Numbered from the stretch's first letter, positions 44,163-52,592 are shown. The stretch: 64,000 nt of DNA from Alteromonadaceae bacterium 2753L.S.0a.02 (GCA_007827375.1 VISH01000002.1:3745001-3809000); one strand, 5' to 3'. Notes: generated by a model from the letters alone, not told the origin. Translations and numbers: made by a program.

Positions 44163-46457
44163 ATGGACAAACTCAAGTATTTGTTAGCACGGCATGGCTT
44201 ACATTGCTGTTTTTTTATCGTGGCCACCATTGTCACAAACCACAGCCTGGCATTAACGCCGCCCCAATGCCCTCAAATGTGCGACTGGTTCTCAACACTA
44301 TTTCCGCTGTGTAACGAACAGGACAACTCGTGGGGCTACGAAAACAATCAAAGCTGCGTCGGTAGGCTGGCCTGTGCAGTACCTTGGAATACCGGCGGAG
44401 TAGTCGAGCAATGTGACAACCAAAATGATGTCGCCTTATGCGCGTCGATGGTTGGCCGGAATTACTTTTCAGATGCCCTGTTCTCTGTGGGCCTAACGCC
44501 AGACAGCCTCTATTACAATCACAGACGCGTTGCCTTTGAAGAAGACATACTGTGGGCGACCTGGTTCGATATCATTTTTGAAGATGGCTATCGTTGTGAA
44601 AATAATCAAGTACTTGCAACCCAACAAAATGGCGATACTGTATTGGAATTTTCCAACCAATTCGAACAGTTAAGCTACGCGCCCGACAGCAACTATTCGC
44701 CCGTGAACTACACCCTCAGCACAGCACAAAGCGAAAATTGCGGAACACTGGCTAATGCACGCTACCAAGTCGACCCAAGCCAATTGGCGGCAGTCTCGGT
44801 GCCAGCAGGTACCAGTTATTTCGTCGAATTTGGCTCGGAAAACCAAGCACAAATGCAGCTACCCGAAGGCAGCTACCCCTATGTGCACCCCGACTGTGAT
44901 ACTGGCGTACTGCATCTACACCGCGACACCGGCGATAGCAGTCCCATAACCGGTACCATCGAAAACGAGGGTGCCGCCATCGTGCTGCAGTTGGATGCAA
45001 ACACCACCTGGCGCTTCCTGCGCGACGACACGCAAATGTGCACCACAGAGTACGACCCAGTGTGCTCAGTCGAGCTGCAAAACATCGTCTGTGTTACTGA
45101 ACCCTGCCCTATTGGTGTGTACAAAACCTACTCCAATCAGTGCGTCTCGGATGCCGCAGGCGCGCTATTCATTGGGCAGGGCGAATGCGGCGAGCGTGAA
45201 GGCGAACCCTATTATGAAAACACCTGCACAGCCGAATACGACCCGGTTTGCACCGCGATGGTTAACCCAGAACCCTGTCTTACCTCGCCTTGCCCTATTC
45301 AGGAATACAAAACGTTCACCAATCGCTGCATATCCCGACTGGCAGGCGCGCGCCTAATCCGCCTTGGCGAATGCGGCGACGATGAAGGTCAGCGAATCTT
45401 CGATTTAAGTGAAGACGGCGGCGTATGCGGTGCAATCTATCAACCCGTGTGCGGCAAAGATGAAAGCGGTATCGTATGTGTCACAGAACCCTGCCCCACC
45501 CATGAGTATGTGACTTTTGGCAATGCCTGCGAAGCCTCAATTTTGGTCGCTGACATCGCATGGCCACATCAGACATGCGGCGATCTTGCAGGTATCACAA
45601 GCTCTTCTGCTCCGCCTGTAGAAATGGTGGAAACTGCGCCCATCAATGCCGCACAGGTCACGAGTGCGGAAATCCGCGATGATGAGCTGTTTGTATCCCT
45701 GCGCTACACCGGTTGCGAAACCAGTCACTTCGATCTTTTGGTGGAACGCAGTTTTGCCGAAAACAACGAAGTACTCTGGGCCTTCCAACCGGTGATCACC
45801 ATCGATAAAAGCTGTTTCGCCTATCAAGATGTGGATTTAAGGTTCGACCTACTGCCACTGCAAGTGCTCTACGAACAAAGCCACGGCGACGGCCCCGCTA
45901 CCATTGTGCTTCCCGGCCTGGCCGATTACGAAATAAACCAGGGTACAGTGGAGCCTCCCAGCCTGGAAGTGAGTCTGCCAGAGATTGGCACTGTGGGTAG
46001 CTCCATCACCCTGCAAGTCACCGCACAATTCTATGGCGAAGACGCGCCGGGCTACCCGACGGTTTCTGTTCAAAACCCGAATGGCAACACGATTCAAACC
46101 CGTTACGATCACAACTACACACAGGGCCCACCCTGGCAATACAACATGATCGAAACCTTCAACCTGGAACTCCCCGGCACCTACACCGTTGGGGTTTACT
46201 GGGAAGCAGCGGATCTTCAGGAAATATCGACCGTTACTGCCGAGAGCGAAACCATGGGCGAATGTGCACAACAAGGGGTGGATCTGGCGACGGTGAATGA
46301 ATACCCCAACTTCCCTAATCTGGATTGGCGCGGGCAACCCTACAATGCCAATTACGGGGATCTTATGAGCTATCAAAGCTCGGTGTACCGGGCTCTCTGG
46401 TGGACCACATCGATACCCGGTTCAGATATGTCCTGGGAGTTTGTGTGTGCGATATAA
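44163..46457 (+). CDS. Secreted protein: CBM10, three Kazal-like domains, CBM5/12
   Basis: The frame is open from 43998; the ATG at 44163 starts a signal peptide (MDKLKYLLARHG, hydrophobic CCFFIVATIVTNHSLA). The 764-residue product begins with a CBM10-like cellulose/chitin module (MCDWFSTLFPLCNEQD, NQSCVGRLAC, residues about 39-80). Three Cys-rich Kazal-type repeats start at about residues 293, 355 and 422 (CTTEYDPVC, CTAEYDPVC, CGAIYQPVC; each with a second CP element and TYSNQC-like motif). The C-terminus (about 700-764) is a CBM5/12-type module (GDLMSYQSSVYRALWW). No catalytic domain is evident. It could be a polysaccharide-anchored protease inhibitor, protecting secreted enzymes (inference). 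Confidence 0.75.
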   Translation: MDKLKYLLARHGLHCCFFIVATIVTNHSLALTPPQCPQMCDWFSTLFPLCNEQDNSWGYENNQSCVGRLACAVPWNTGGVVEQCDNQNDVALCASMVGRNYFSDALFSVGLTPDSLYYNHRRVAFEEDILWATWFDIIFEDGYRCENNQVLATQQNGDTVLEFSNQFEQLSYAPDSNYSPVNYTLSTAQSENCGTLANARYQVDPSQLAAVSVPAGTSYFVEFGSENQAQMQLPEGSYPYVHPDCDTGVLHLHRDTGDSSPITGTIENEGAAIVLQLDANTTWRFLRDDTQMCTTEYDPVCSVELQNIVCVTEPCPIGVYKTYSNQCVSDAAGALFIGQGECGEREGEPYYENTCTAEYDPVCTAMVNPEPCLTSPCPIQEYKTFTNRCISRLAGARLIRLGECGDDEGQRIFDLSEDGGVCGAIYQPVCGKDESGIVCVTEPCPTHEYVTFGNACEASILVADIAWPHQTCGDLAGITSSSAPPVEMVETAPINAAQVTSAEIRDDELFVSLRYTGCETSHFDLLVERSFAENNEVLWAFQPVITIDKSCFAYQDVDLRFDLLPLQVLYEQSHGDGPATIVLPGLADYEINQGTVEPPSLEVSLPEIGTVGSSITLQVTAQFYGEDAPGYPTVSVQNPNGNTIQTRYDHNYTQGPPWQYNMIETFNLELPGTYTVGVYWEAADLQEISTVTAESETMGECAQQGVDLATVNEYPNFPNLDWRGQPYNANYGDLMSYQSSVYRALWWTTSIPGSDMSWEFVCAI

Positions 46458-46635
46458 GGGGCTAAAACTTTCTTAAACCGAAGCGCACATGGCGCGGGTA
46501 TTCTGTAAAAATCCCGCGCCACTTCTACCAAGTTTGGTCTGGCTCTTAAATCCCCCAAATTCATCACCGTTCTCGGCAGTATTGGGCAATTGAGCGCAAG
46601 CCCCCTTGCAAATAGCGGAGCCACCCCAATTCACG

Positions 46636-46641
46636 TATACT
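46636..46641 (+). promoter_or_regulatory. Likely -10 element of ssrA
   Basis: TATACT ends 32 bases before the mature tmRNA 5' end. The -35 position reads weakly (TAGCGG), so this is a candidate only; the 5' end is normally made by RNase P. Confidence 0.4.
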
Positions 46642-46673
46642 GTGCTGCTAGCTTTTTAAAAGCTGGTACCCCT

Positions 46674-47031
46674 GGGGGCGATTAGGATTCGACGCCGGTG
46701 TCAAAGCCCAAGGTGCATGCCGTGAGGACAGCGAATCACGTTAATCCAAAGCTGTATCTGAATAGTCGCAAACGACGATTCTTACGCTTTAGCAGCTTAA
46801 GCCTGCTAACGGTCTGCAACAAGGTGCCAGTACCGCGATGCCGACTGTCAAACAGAACTGGCTAGTTGTGTTGTTCCGATCGCGGCAACATTGCGAAACC
46901 TAAAGCGAACTCGCTCACTACGTCCTGCCCGTTGGGTTGTTCCTGAGTTAAATTAATTAACGGAATCTAAGCATGTAGAGCCGCGGATGGAGAGCTGACG
47001 GACGGGGGTTCAAATCCCCCCGCCTCCACCA
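46674..47031 (+). ncRNA. ssrA: Transfer-messenger RNA (tmRNA)
   Basis: A 358-nt tmRNA. The tRNA-like ends pair: 5' GGGGGCG with 3' CGCCUCC (one G-U pair) before the encoded ACCA. The 5' D-like piece is GGATTCGACGCCGG and the T arm is GGGGTTCAAATCCCCC. The tag frame at 46768-46800 encodes ANDDSYALAA then TAA. It rescues stalled ribosomes together with SmpB. As in many bacteria the 3' end is used as an integration site: a 22-bp perfect inverted copy of its last bases lies at 49715-49736. Confidence 0.96.
46768..46800 (+). other. tmRNA proteolysis tag reading frame
   Basis: GCA AAC GAC GAT TCT TAC GCT TTA GCA GCT TAA encodes ANDDSYALAA, close to the E. coli tag ANDENYALAA and ending in the LAA signal for ClpXP. 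Confidence 0.93.
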
Positions 47032-47041
47032 TCTTGTAAAT

Positions 47042-47080
47042 AGCCCTAATGAGCCCTCACCAGCCATTAGGGCTTTGTAT
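47042..47080 (+). terminator. Rho-independent terminator of ssrA
   Basis: AGCCCTAATG, 13-base loop, CATTAGGGCT, then TTGTAT. It begins 11 bases after the tmRNA 3' end. Confidence 0.82.
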
Positions 47081-47143
47081 TAACCTGCAACTTTACTATC
47101 AGGAATTTAGGGCTGATGCTGGAACTTGAGCACTTGCGAACCC

Positions 47144-47344
47144 TCAAACGGCTTCAAACGTACTCTTTCTCAGGCAACTGGCCTCATACTCCAGCACATC
47201 TTCTCGCCTGTACCTGACCTGGCCGCCCAGTTTCACGTAAATTGGACCGATGCCCTCTGATCTCCATCGCTCCAGTGTCGACTCGCTTACCTGCCAGCGA
47301 TTACATAGCTCTCTTTGCGTCATAAGTGATTGATATTCATCCAT
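47144..47344 (-). CDS. AlpA/excisionase-like MerR-type DNA-binding protein
   Basis: A 66-residue helix-turn-helix protein: TQRELCNRWQVSESTLERWR followed by GPIYVKLGGQVRYRREDVLEYE. This is the AlpA/Xis family fold found beside integrases of genomic islands, where it controls excision or integrase transcription. No integrase gene remains in the window, so it is likely a relic of the island inserted at ssrA. It is divergent from the HigBA-like pair. Confidence 0.8.
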   Translation of the reverse strand: MDEYQSLMTQRELCNRWQVSESTLERWRSEGIGPIYVKLGGQVRYRREDVLEYEASCLRKSTFEAV

Positions 47345-47403
47345 ATTGATTCTCCAGTAGATTCTCGTTGATAAAGTCCCATTTTGGGACTACTATTAAC
47401 TCT

Positions 47404-47706
47404 ATGAGAATTATTGCCCTATCGACACTGAAAGCGTTCTGGGAAGAGCACCCAGAGTACATGGATGCTAAAGAGCCAACGCTTGCTTGGTATCGACATG
47501 CCTTAGCGGCTGATTGGAACGCACCTGCCGATGTTAAGCAGGACTTCAGAAATGCCAGCATCCTCAAAGATGGGCGAGTGGTTTTCAATATTGCCGGTAA
47601 CAAGTACCGACTTGTCGTGTGGATTAACTATGCCTATCGCGTGGTCTATATCCGGTTCATCGGTACCCATGATCAGTACGACAAAATTGATGTACAAACT
47701 ATTTAA
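47404..47706 (+). CDS. higB: HigB-family mRNA interferase toxin
   Basis: The frame is open from 47368, but the ATG at 47404 (MRIIALSTLKAFWEEHPEY) matches the HigB start, giving 100 residues. Motifs are LKAFWEEHP, DVKQDFRNASIL, VVFNIAGNKYRLVVWINY and YIRFIGTHDQYDKI; the HDxYDK end is typical of this ribosome-dependent RelE-like nuclease. The antitoxin gene follows after 17 bases in the toxin-first order usual for HigBA. Confidence 0.88.
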   Translation: MRIIALSTLKAFWEEHPEYMDAKEPTLAWYRHALAADWNAPADVKQDFRNASILKDGRVVFNIAGNKYRLVVWINYAYRVVYIRFIGTHDQYDKIDVQTI

Positions 47707-47723
47707 TTGCCGGAGGAAAAATT

Positions 47724-48092
47724 ATGGACATCAAACCGATTAAAACTGATGCCGACTACCGAGCGGCATTAAAAGAAATTGAAAGTCTGATGATTGCTGG
47801 CCCTGACACACCCGAAGGTGAGAAGCTGGATGTCATGGTCACTCTTATCGGAGCTTATGAGGCCAAGCATTTCCCTATGGATCTGCCTGATCCTGTTGAA
47901 GCCATCAAGTTCGAGATGGAACGTAAAGGTTTAACAGTGAAAGACCTCGAGCCCATGATTGGTAAAAGCAACCGAGTCTATGAAATTCTCAATCACAAAC
48001 GCTCGCTCACGCTAAAAATGATCTGGAAGCTGCACGAGGGCTTGGGTATTCCGGCTGAGTCTCTGATCAAGCCACCGCAAGCACATGATTAA
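47724..48092 (+). CDS. higA: HigA-family antitoxin (XRE helix-turn-helix)
   Basis: A 122-residue antitoxin with a strong ribosome site (ggagg) before the ATG. The N-terminal half (IKTDADYRAALKEIESLM) should bind HigB; the C-terminal XRE domain reads MERKGLTVKDLEPMIGKSNR and LTLKMIWKLHEGLGIPAESL. It neutralises the toxin and represses its own promoter. Such pairs stabilise islands and often accompany defence genes. Confidence 0.9.
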   Translation: MDIKPIKTDADYRAALKEIESLMIAGPDTPEGEKLDVMVTLIGAYEAKHFPMDLPDPVEAIKFEMERKGLTVKDLEPMIGKSNRVYEILNHKRSLTLKMIWKLHEGLGIPAESLIKPPQAHD

Positions 48093-48109
48093 ACATGAGG
48101 GTTTCCAGA

Positions 48110-49567
48110 ACATTGCCGAGATGACGAACAGGGAAGTTCTAATTCCGCGATTGCATGGAAGCAAAAGAGCGGTGACTCTCGGCTTGTTGCGCTTGAACAG
48201 GAGAAAAAGCAACTTTTAGCTCTCAGAGAACAACTTCAACAACCCCCATCAAATACATCTGACTCGCCCCTATAATCACCAGAACAAAAGATTGCCATTT
48301 TCAGAGGATTGTTTAGAGGCAGAACCGATATTTTTGCTAACCGCTGGCAAAATAAACAAGGTCGCACTGGTTACTCTGCTCTGTTGCCTGCAATAACGAG
48401 TGGATACAAGGAATCTGTCATAAGCCTCGTATCAAATGTCAGGATTGCAATTACCGTCAGTTCACAGAGTTAAATGACGAGATCATATATCGCCACTTAG
48501 CTGGGCAACAAATCGTTGGCCTTTATCCTTTGATGCCAGATAACACCTGCTACTTTCTTGCCGCCGATTTTGATAAAGGCCAATGGCAAGACGAAGTGAA
48601 CGCAATGTCGACGGATGTCGGCATCATCGGCGGCGGCAAGAAAAAGCCAACGGGTGTCGTCGACATCGCAACCTATCAAAGTCTAATCAACAAAAAGGAC
48701 AACACCGTATCTGAGATCGTTCAAGATTATGGACATGTGATCGTTGATGAGTGTCATCACGTTTCTGCGCCGCGCTTTGAAATGGTGTTAAACGAAGTTC
48801 GAGCTAAATATGTACTCGGCTTGACCGCCACCCCCGAACGACAAGATGGCCACCAGAAAATCATCTTTATGGCCGCAGGGCCTATTCGTCACAAGGTTAA
48901 AAGCACAACAGAAGAAAAATTTGAGCAACAAGTCGTCGTTTATCAGCTGTATGACAACCCTCCAAGGCAGTTAATCAATTCAGAAGAGCGACCGAAAATC
49001 TCAGACGCTTATCGGTGGATCATGGAAAATGATGAACGAACAAGTAGAATCATCGAAGATGCTCTCGCCTGCATTCAGCAATCCAAACACCCAATAGTAT
49101 TAACAGAGCGTAGAGAACATGCAGAGACGATCAATGCTATGCTGCTCGACAAAGAGGTCGACTCGATCGTTTTAAAAGGCGCAATGCGCGCGTCTGAGCG
49201 TAAGGCCGTTGAGGAACAGCTACCCACCGCACAAGTCGTCGTTGCCACTGGTAAGTATGTGGGCGAAGGTTTTGATTTGCCAAGACTAGACACGCTGTTC
49301 TTAGCCATGCCCATTGCATGGAAAGGTTCACTGGCTCAGTATGCCGGGCGTATTCACCGAGAGTCGGATGGCAAAGACCGTGTCACCATTTACGATTACG
49401 TCGATTGCTCGCTCCCAATGTTGCAACGCATGTTCAATAAACGGGAGAAAGGCTATAAGGCCATGGGGTACCAGATATCGTTTAATGGTGAAACGCCAGA
49501 GCAAAGCCAATTTTCAACCGAGTTTTTGCTAGCTTCTGACAAACAGGGTTCCGAAGCTCCTGGGTAA
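48110..49567 (+). pseudogene. Broken TOTE-type primase-helicase conflict gene
   Basis: The gene can be followed in two frames. First frame: ALEQEKKQLLALREQLQQ (N-terminal coil), a TAA at 48273-48275, then EQKIAIFRGLFRGRTDIFAN. A frameshift near 48360-48390 leads into frame two: ACNNEWIQGICHKPRIKC, FLAADFDKGQWQDEV, which is the AEP primase of TOTE conflict systems. At about 48603 an internal deletion joins this directly to the helicase segment GGGKKKPTGVVDIATYQSL, with DECHH (motif II), LTATPER (motif III) and AGRIHRE (motif VI) still present. Walker A and the rest of the primase are missing. Only about 345 residues (48530-49567) are uninterrupted. It cannot be active as a primase-helicase; it documents a past conflict island. 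Confidence 0.8.
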
Positions 49568-49640
49568 GCATAAACCCGCATTAGCTTACTAAAGTAATTG
49601 AGGGACTAATTCAGTTCCTATTGTGGAAACCAAACCCGCG

Positions 49641-49740
49641 TCCCGCCCCACCACCACCCAACCCCTAAAAAACGCCTCACCCATTCGGGTGGGGCGCTTT
49701 TGTTTGTGGGGTTGGATGGTGGAGGCGGGGGGATTTTGAC
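49641..49740. repeat. Inverted ssrA 3'-end copy with bidirectional terminator (island end)
   Basis: Bases 49715-49736 are the exact reverse complement of the ssrA end at 47012-47033 (22 bp, covering the last tRNA-like bases, CCA and 2 beyond). An outer imperfect palindrome (49642-49665 against 49709-49732) surrounds a strong hairpin at 49673-49696 (CGCCTCACCC-ATTC-GGGTGGGGCG) flanked by A and T runs, so it can terminate transcription in both directions. It probably marks the far junction of the island. Confidence 0.7.
49667..49704. terminator. Bidirectional Rho-independent terminator
   Basis: 10-bp stem with ATTC loop, six A bases on the left and TTTT on the right. It follows the TOTE relic and, read on the minus strand, stands where the terminator of an inverted ssrA end would be. 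Confidence 0.8.
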
Positions 49741-49783
49741 TCGCAAAGTCGGGGTTCACAAACTCGTCCGGAACGAATTTGGG

Positions 49784-49832
49784 CGTCGTCGCAAACGACG
49801 GCGGGGCAACGCCCCGAGGGCCAGGATGGCCC
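49784..49832. repeat. Three back-to-back short hairpins
   Basis: CGTCGT-cgcaa-ACGACG (49784-49800), CGGGGC-aac-GCCCCG (49802-49816) and GGGCC-aggat-GGCCC (49818-49832) follow each other with single-base spacers. They are GC-rich in otherwise AT-rich surroundings. Confidence 0.6.
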
Positions 49833-50727
49833 GAGTCCAATCCACCCATTATCGACTTTGCAAACAAGCTCAACTCGTTCCGGCAGGGCGTTTTAATTAG
49901 TATGAATTAATTGTGGAGATCGGGCGCTTATAAATCGCAAAATCAGCCCATACACATTCGCCGTAAAATAATTTGATCAACCCTTAATTCATCACATAAC
50001 GGCGGCGCACATTTACGTATGCGAACGAGCCTCACAACCTCCGCTAATTTTGAAAAAAACAATCAAGCCTCGAAATAAATTAAGGATTTTTAGAACATCG
50101 CAAGTACTCAGCCGCAGGTATTTACCCACATACAAGACAATTTTCAAAACCCAGAAACTTAATTTACACTATTCACGCATTGTAAAAATCGTATTCGCGA
50201 CTTGCATAATTCTTATTTATCTTACCTACTGATTATAATTTAACCCACAACCGGAAACACGTTTTTAAGAATCATCATAAGCATTAAAACCTAGATAATA
50301 CAAACCCGAGACAAGCGTCAGCTGCTATTTTTCCAAAGATCTATAGATATTCGAGTTTTTCGGCATTAGCACTGCATCCGATATTCGTATTACTTAACGT
50401 AATAACTTTTTCTCTGAGCCAACCGAAACAAGCTTGACCACCTCTATTCGAGAGCGACGCTGGATGCATAATTTAAATTAAGTTAAACTCGACAAAATAA
50501 TATTTAGAAGGCATTTTGACGTTTAATTCATTTCTATTTAAAAATCGTTAAATTAAATATTAGTCATATTGTAATCCTGAATTTTTACCACGGGTTTAGA
50601 GTTTTATCTTATTGCTTTGTAGTATGTCACTCTAACGGCTGTTTTATTTTTTCATGAAACTGTCTAATGTTATTTCGAATCTCATTACTACTATGCATAT
50701 CTAAATAATTATAAACTGGCGCATATT
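49833..50727. other. AT-rich gene-poor region
   Basis: About 900 bases with strong AT richness from 49890 on. A 60-codon open frame at 50050-50232 is Lys/Arg/Ile-rich and lacks a good ribosome site; I do not accept it as a gene. The stretch before 50728 holds the promoter of the regulator that follows. Confidence 0.45.
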
Positions 50728-51135
50728 ATGGAAAGAAAATATAGTGAGGCGTTCAGGATGTGTGGTGTGATGGTTTATCCTGACAAAAACCTTCTGATTG
50801 GGTCAAAATCTAAAGTTCACCTTCAGCCCCAGGTAATGCAGGTTCTGTGTTATTTGGCGGATAATCAACAAAAAGTCGTGAGTAATGACGAAATGATTGA
50901 CGCGCTATGGGGACAAGCTGTGGTTTCCTATGCTTCCGTGCAACGATGTATTTCTGCTCTGAGAAAAAACTTCATTGAAGCTGGCGCAAATAAAAACATC
51001 ATTGTGAATTACCCCAAAAAAGGCTACCAACTGGATGCTGAGGCCAGTTATTTAAGCGTCGGGAAAAAGTGGATACCTTCAGTTATGTTGGGTGGATTGG
51101 CCCGTCGCGTCGGGCTTGCCATTACAAACAGTTGA
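50728..51135 (+). CDS. ToxR/CadC-type winged-helix regulator, probably truncated
   Basis: A 135-residue protein with an N-terminal OmpR-type winged helix: VHLQPQVMQVLCYLADNQQK, DEMIDALWGQAVVSYASVQR, CISALRKNF and NYPKKGYQLD. Full CadC/ToxR relatives continue with a membrane span and periplasmic domain; here the frame ends soon after KKWIPSVMLGGLA, where a span would begin. A frameshift near 51095 may have cut it, because the local frames do not continue with a clear membrane segment. It is a stand-alone gene in an AT-rich zone with codon use unlike the core genes. Confidence 0.7.
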   Translation: MERKYSEAFRMCGVMVYPDKNLLIGSKSKVHLQPQVMQVLCYLADNQQKVVSNDEMIDALWGQAVVSYASVQRCISALRKNFIEAGANKNIIVNYPKKGYQLDAEASYLSVGKKWIPSVMLGGLARRVGLAITNS

Positions 51136-51454
51136 GCTAGCAGAAACATTTTGTCGGTACGCGTGCACTTGCGTGACAATTCGCAATCGCTCAGAACCGC
51201 ATCCCACGGCGCTACAGTTCAAACAATAAATAATGTGAGCAATAAATCCGGGGAATATTCTCAACATATTCCCCGGATTCACTCACGCCATCATCATCGA
51301 CTCCCACAGGCAGTCAGTGGAGATTGGCGCTATGGCATTTCTATGCACCATCTTCCGGGCAGTAAATACAGGGAACAATAACCCGATTTAACTTGAATAT
51401 AGCCCCGGCATTAAATCTCACGAAAAAAAAGCCTGTTTCTGGGACAAACCCTAA
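51136..51454. other. Gap with a strong 14-bp hairpin
   Basis: 319 bases between the truncated regulator and a convergent gene. The notable item is the perfect inverted repeat at 51245-51279. No gene seen. Confidence 0.45.
51245..51279. repeat. Perfect 14-bp stem, 7-base loop
   Basis: AATCCGGGGAATAT, loop tctcaac, ATATTCCCCGGATT. There is no T-tract on either side. It could be a terminator for converging transcripts, a protein-binding palindrome or a mobile-element relic. Confidence 0.65.
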
Positions 51455-52213
51455 TTACAAGGCCTCTTCTACACTCGCACTGTCTTCGCCACGGAATGTG
51501 GGCAGGGGTTCTGCACCGCGCTCTAAGACAATTTCAGTCTTTAAATCTTGGAGTGAAACCTCGTTGTCGGTAAAATACATCGTCACACTACCATCTTCTT
51601 CAAACATTGTTGAAATTTCATTGGTAAACGGTGGCTGGCCGTACAGGCTTCTCAGGTTGGGACGACTGCCATCCAAGCTATTAAAACTTGCACGACAGAA
51701 ACCCGGAGCGCATTTCATATCTTGCAGATTTACCCCTGGTATTTTTGTTAAGAGCTGTTGGGTTTGTATTAGGTTTTTCTCTGTTAGAGTCTCATCATAC
51801 TTGTCTTCCGTTAAAGACGTATCCATCCACTGCCCAAAGTCTCTTTCCGCTATGAGATGGGGCTGTTCTTGGCGTTGTCTTTCGTCGTAATCGATGGCCT
51901 CTTCGGGATCACTTCCATCAAGCGACAGGGTTTTCAACTGTTTATCCAGCCTTGTTAAACGCTTCATTATTGTTTCTTGCGCTTGCATCATTTTATTCAC
52001 ACGAGCGTGATAAGACTTTTGATCTTTTAACTCCGCTGCGATTTCATTCAACTTATTACTTAAATCATCGGTATTTTGTTTACTTACTGCTACATTTTTC
52101 GACGCACTAAGATTTTCCCCATCGTTTGATGTCGTCACATAGCGACCAGCCATTATCGCTGTAATCACTAAAATCAAGCTCAGCAGTATTGTATTTACTT
52201 TGCTAGCGATCAT
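51455..52213 (-). CDS. Membrane-anchored coiled-coil protein of unknown function
   Basis: A 252-residue protein with one N-terminal span (VNTILLSLILVITAIMAGRYV), so it is inner-membrane anchored with a periplasmic body. Residues about 48-95 form a coiled coil (DLSNKLNEIAAELKDQKSYH and on). The C-terminal half is globular with one CAPGFC pair likely forming a disulfide. I cannot name the family. It lies downstream of the small exported protein gene on the same strand with a hairpin between; both are probably one transcription unit. Confidence 0.6.
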   Translation of the reverse strand: MIASKVNTILLSLILVITAIMAGRYVTTSNDGENLSASKNVAVSKQNTDDLSNKLNEIAAELKDQKSYHARVNKMMQAQETIMKRLTRLDKQLKTLSLDGSDPEEAIDYDERQRQEQPHLIAERDFGQWMDTSLTEDKYDETLTEKNLIQTQQLLTKIPGVNLQDMKCAPGFCRASFNSLDGSRPNLRSLYGQPPFTNEISTMFEEDGSVTMYFTDNEVSLQDLKTEIVLERGAEPLPTFRGEDSASVEEAL

Positions 52214-52234
52214 GCCCTACCTCCCCTTGAAGGT

Positions 52235-52257
52235 GGTGGAGCAGAGCTCGCTCCACC
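52235..52257 (-). other. Hairpin between the two exported-protein genes
   Basis: GGTGGAGC, 7-base loop, GCTCCACC. It follows the small secreted protein stop by about 20 bases and lacks a T-tract; it may attenuate the distal gene. Confidence 0.5.
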
Positions 52258-52277
52258 TAAATCGACGCTAAATTAAC

Positions 52278-52592
52278 TTAGCGGTTGTAGCAGTATGCAG
52301 CACAGCGAACGTCGGCGTCGGAGGATTTACCTAAACGAGCTTCAAGAATCCATACAGTTCCAGAGCGTACAACATTACATTCTGCTTCTTCGTTGCTAGT
52401 GTCAGTGTCTTCAACGACAACACGGCTCAAGTAGCAGAAGTGTGCGCTGTGAGGCGGAAGAACCTTTGTGGTGATACCAGCAGTGTTAGAACGTTCTGCT
52501 GTGTGCCAAGAATCAAAAGAAGCCGCCATAGCGACAGAGCCGATAGAAGTAAGAATCGTTGCAAATGCGATTTTTAAAAGAAGATTTTTCAT
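52278..52592 (-). CDS. Small exported cysteine-containing protein
   Basis: The frame is open to 52655, but the ATG at 52592 follows a strong ribosome site (aaaagga) and begins a signal peptide (MKNLLLKIAFATILTSIGSVAMAA). The mature protein is about 80 residues with cysteines in HFCYLSRVV, AECNVV, VRCAAYC, probably disulfide bonded. The family is unknown to me. A strong ribosome site and AT-rich setting suggest high expression of a horizontally acquired gene (inference). Confidence 0.65.
   Translation of the reverse strand: MKNLLLKIAFATILTSIGSVAMAASFDSWHTAERSNTAGITTKVLPPHSAHFCYLSRVVVEDTDTSNEEAECNVVRSGTVWILEARLGKSSDADVRCAAYCYNR

Noticed and set aside
49589..49900. Short frames around the inverted ssrA tail on both strands
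   Set aside because: They translate the tmRNA tail copy and hairpins; such reading frames next to tRNA/tmRNA ends are typical artefacts.
50050..50232. 60-codon basic open frame in the AT-rich gap
   Set aside because: No ribosome site, low-complexity Lys/Arg/Ile composition and AT-rich context make it likely chance.
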